DNA of 64,000 nt from Glutamicibacter protophormiae (GTDB lineage: Bacteria > Actinomycetota > Actinomycetes > Actinomycetales > Micrococcaceae). The notes below the pieces were generated by a model. That model was given only the letters and a program-made list of their open reading frames with translations. It was not told the origin of the DNA and searched no databases. This document shows positions 63,942 through 64,000 of this stretch, piece by piece. The stretch is taken from NCBI RefSeq assembly GCF_014647495.1, contig NZ_BMPH01000005.1, positions 182,651-246,650 of the forward strand. The letters are read 5' to 3'. Position numbers and translations under genes: made by a program. The stretch's first letter is position 1. The number at the start of each line of letters is the position of its first letter.

Positions 63942-64000
63942 TCTCGATACATGGGTAACAGTTCTGTATCACCACATCGGTAACACTTGATGTATCGAGA
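63942..64000. repeat. 11-bp inverted repeat at the right edge, possible IS end
   Basis: TCTCGATACAT (63942-63952) and ATGTATCGAGA (63990-64000) are exact inverted repeats, and GGTAACA occurs twice between them. The wording resembles terminal sequences of IS481-type elements, but the element would lie outside the window. Confidence 0.4.

Overview
This 64 kb window comes from the chromosome of a high-GC Gram-positive bacterium, most likely a Micrococcaceae member of the Arthrobacter/Glutamicibacter kind. That placement is inferred from the high GC content, the DUF222/HNH (13E12-type) protein, the AztD-type zinc system, a DtxR-like iron box, an LAxTG sortase-E type anchor and strong Shine-Dalgarno sequences. 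No rRNA, tRNA, CRISPR array or intact transposase was seen.

Layout. 1-8.5 kb: a partial esterase, an alpha/beta hydrolase, an hpaB remnant, a SAM-I type riboswitch leading two DszC/SfnB-like flavin monooxygenases (sulfur scavenging), a DUF222/HNH protein and two paralogous membrane proteins. 8.7-14.2 kb: a minus-strand acyl-CoA catabolic operon (TetR, carboxyltransferase, biotin carboxylase, MaoC hydratase, CitE lyase) with two palindromic operators in front of it. 14.3-16.2 kb: an MFS transporter and a FetB-like permease. 16.5-21.6 kb: a zinc uptake cluster of AztABC type with two AztD-like lipoproteins and a Zur-like box. 22-25.9 kb: a four-gene siderophore ABC importer behind a DtxR-like box. 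26-28.4 kb: housekeeping singletons.

28.6-37 kb is a complete allantoin/glyoxylate module: racemase and NCS1 permease on the minus strand, then hyi, glxR, gcl and allB on the plus strand. Related operator-like palindromes lie in the divergent control region, together with an unrecognised 41-aa ORF. 37-43.6 kb holds a zeta-toxin-like kinase, BrkB, DUF2243 and CtaG genes, then a graveyard of decayed toxin-antitoxin genes: a second zeta copy and an ImmA/IrrE plus DUF4411 pair. 43.6-47.5 kb: a PucR regulator divergent from an SSS transporter operon that includes a 42-aa membrane protein missed by length cut-offs. 47.7-52.4 kb: a headless SdrD_B-repeat LAxTG surface protein and an unusual single polypeptide joining an ECF sigma factor, a zinc-finger anti-sigma-like segment, membrane segments, a long VEPT repeat stalk and an outer domain. 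52.4-56.8 kb: ASCH protein, YeiH exporter, a rearrangement scar made of three gene fragments, and an intact P450.

57-64 kb is a low-density, regulator-rich island. It contains Hsp20, MerR (HspR-like) and MarR genes and two unrecognised protein families present in several copies each: family A with three copies, family B with two copies plus one decayed copy. Together with the ECF fusion protein this is the best candidate for an undescribed system. The window ends in an inverted repeat that may be the edge of a mobile element.
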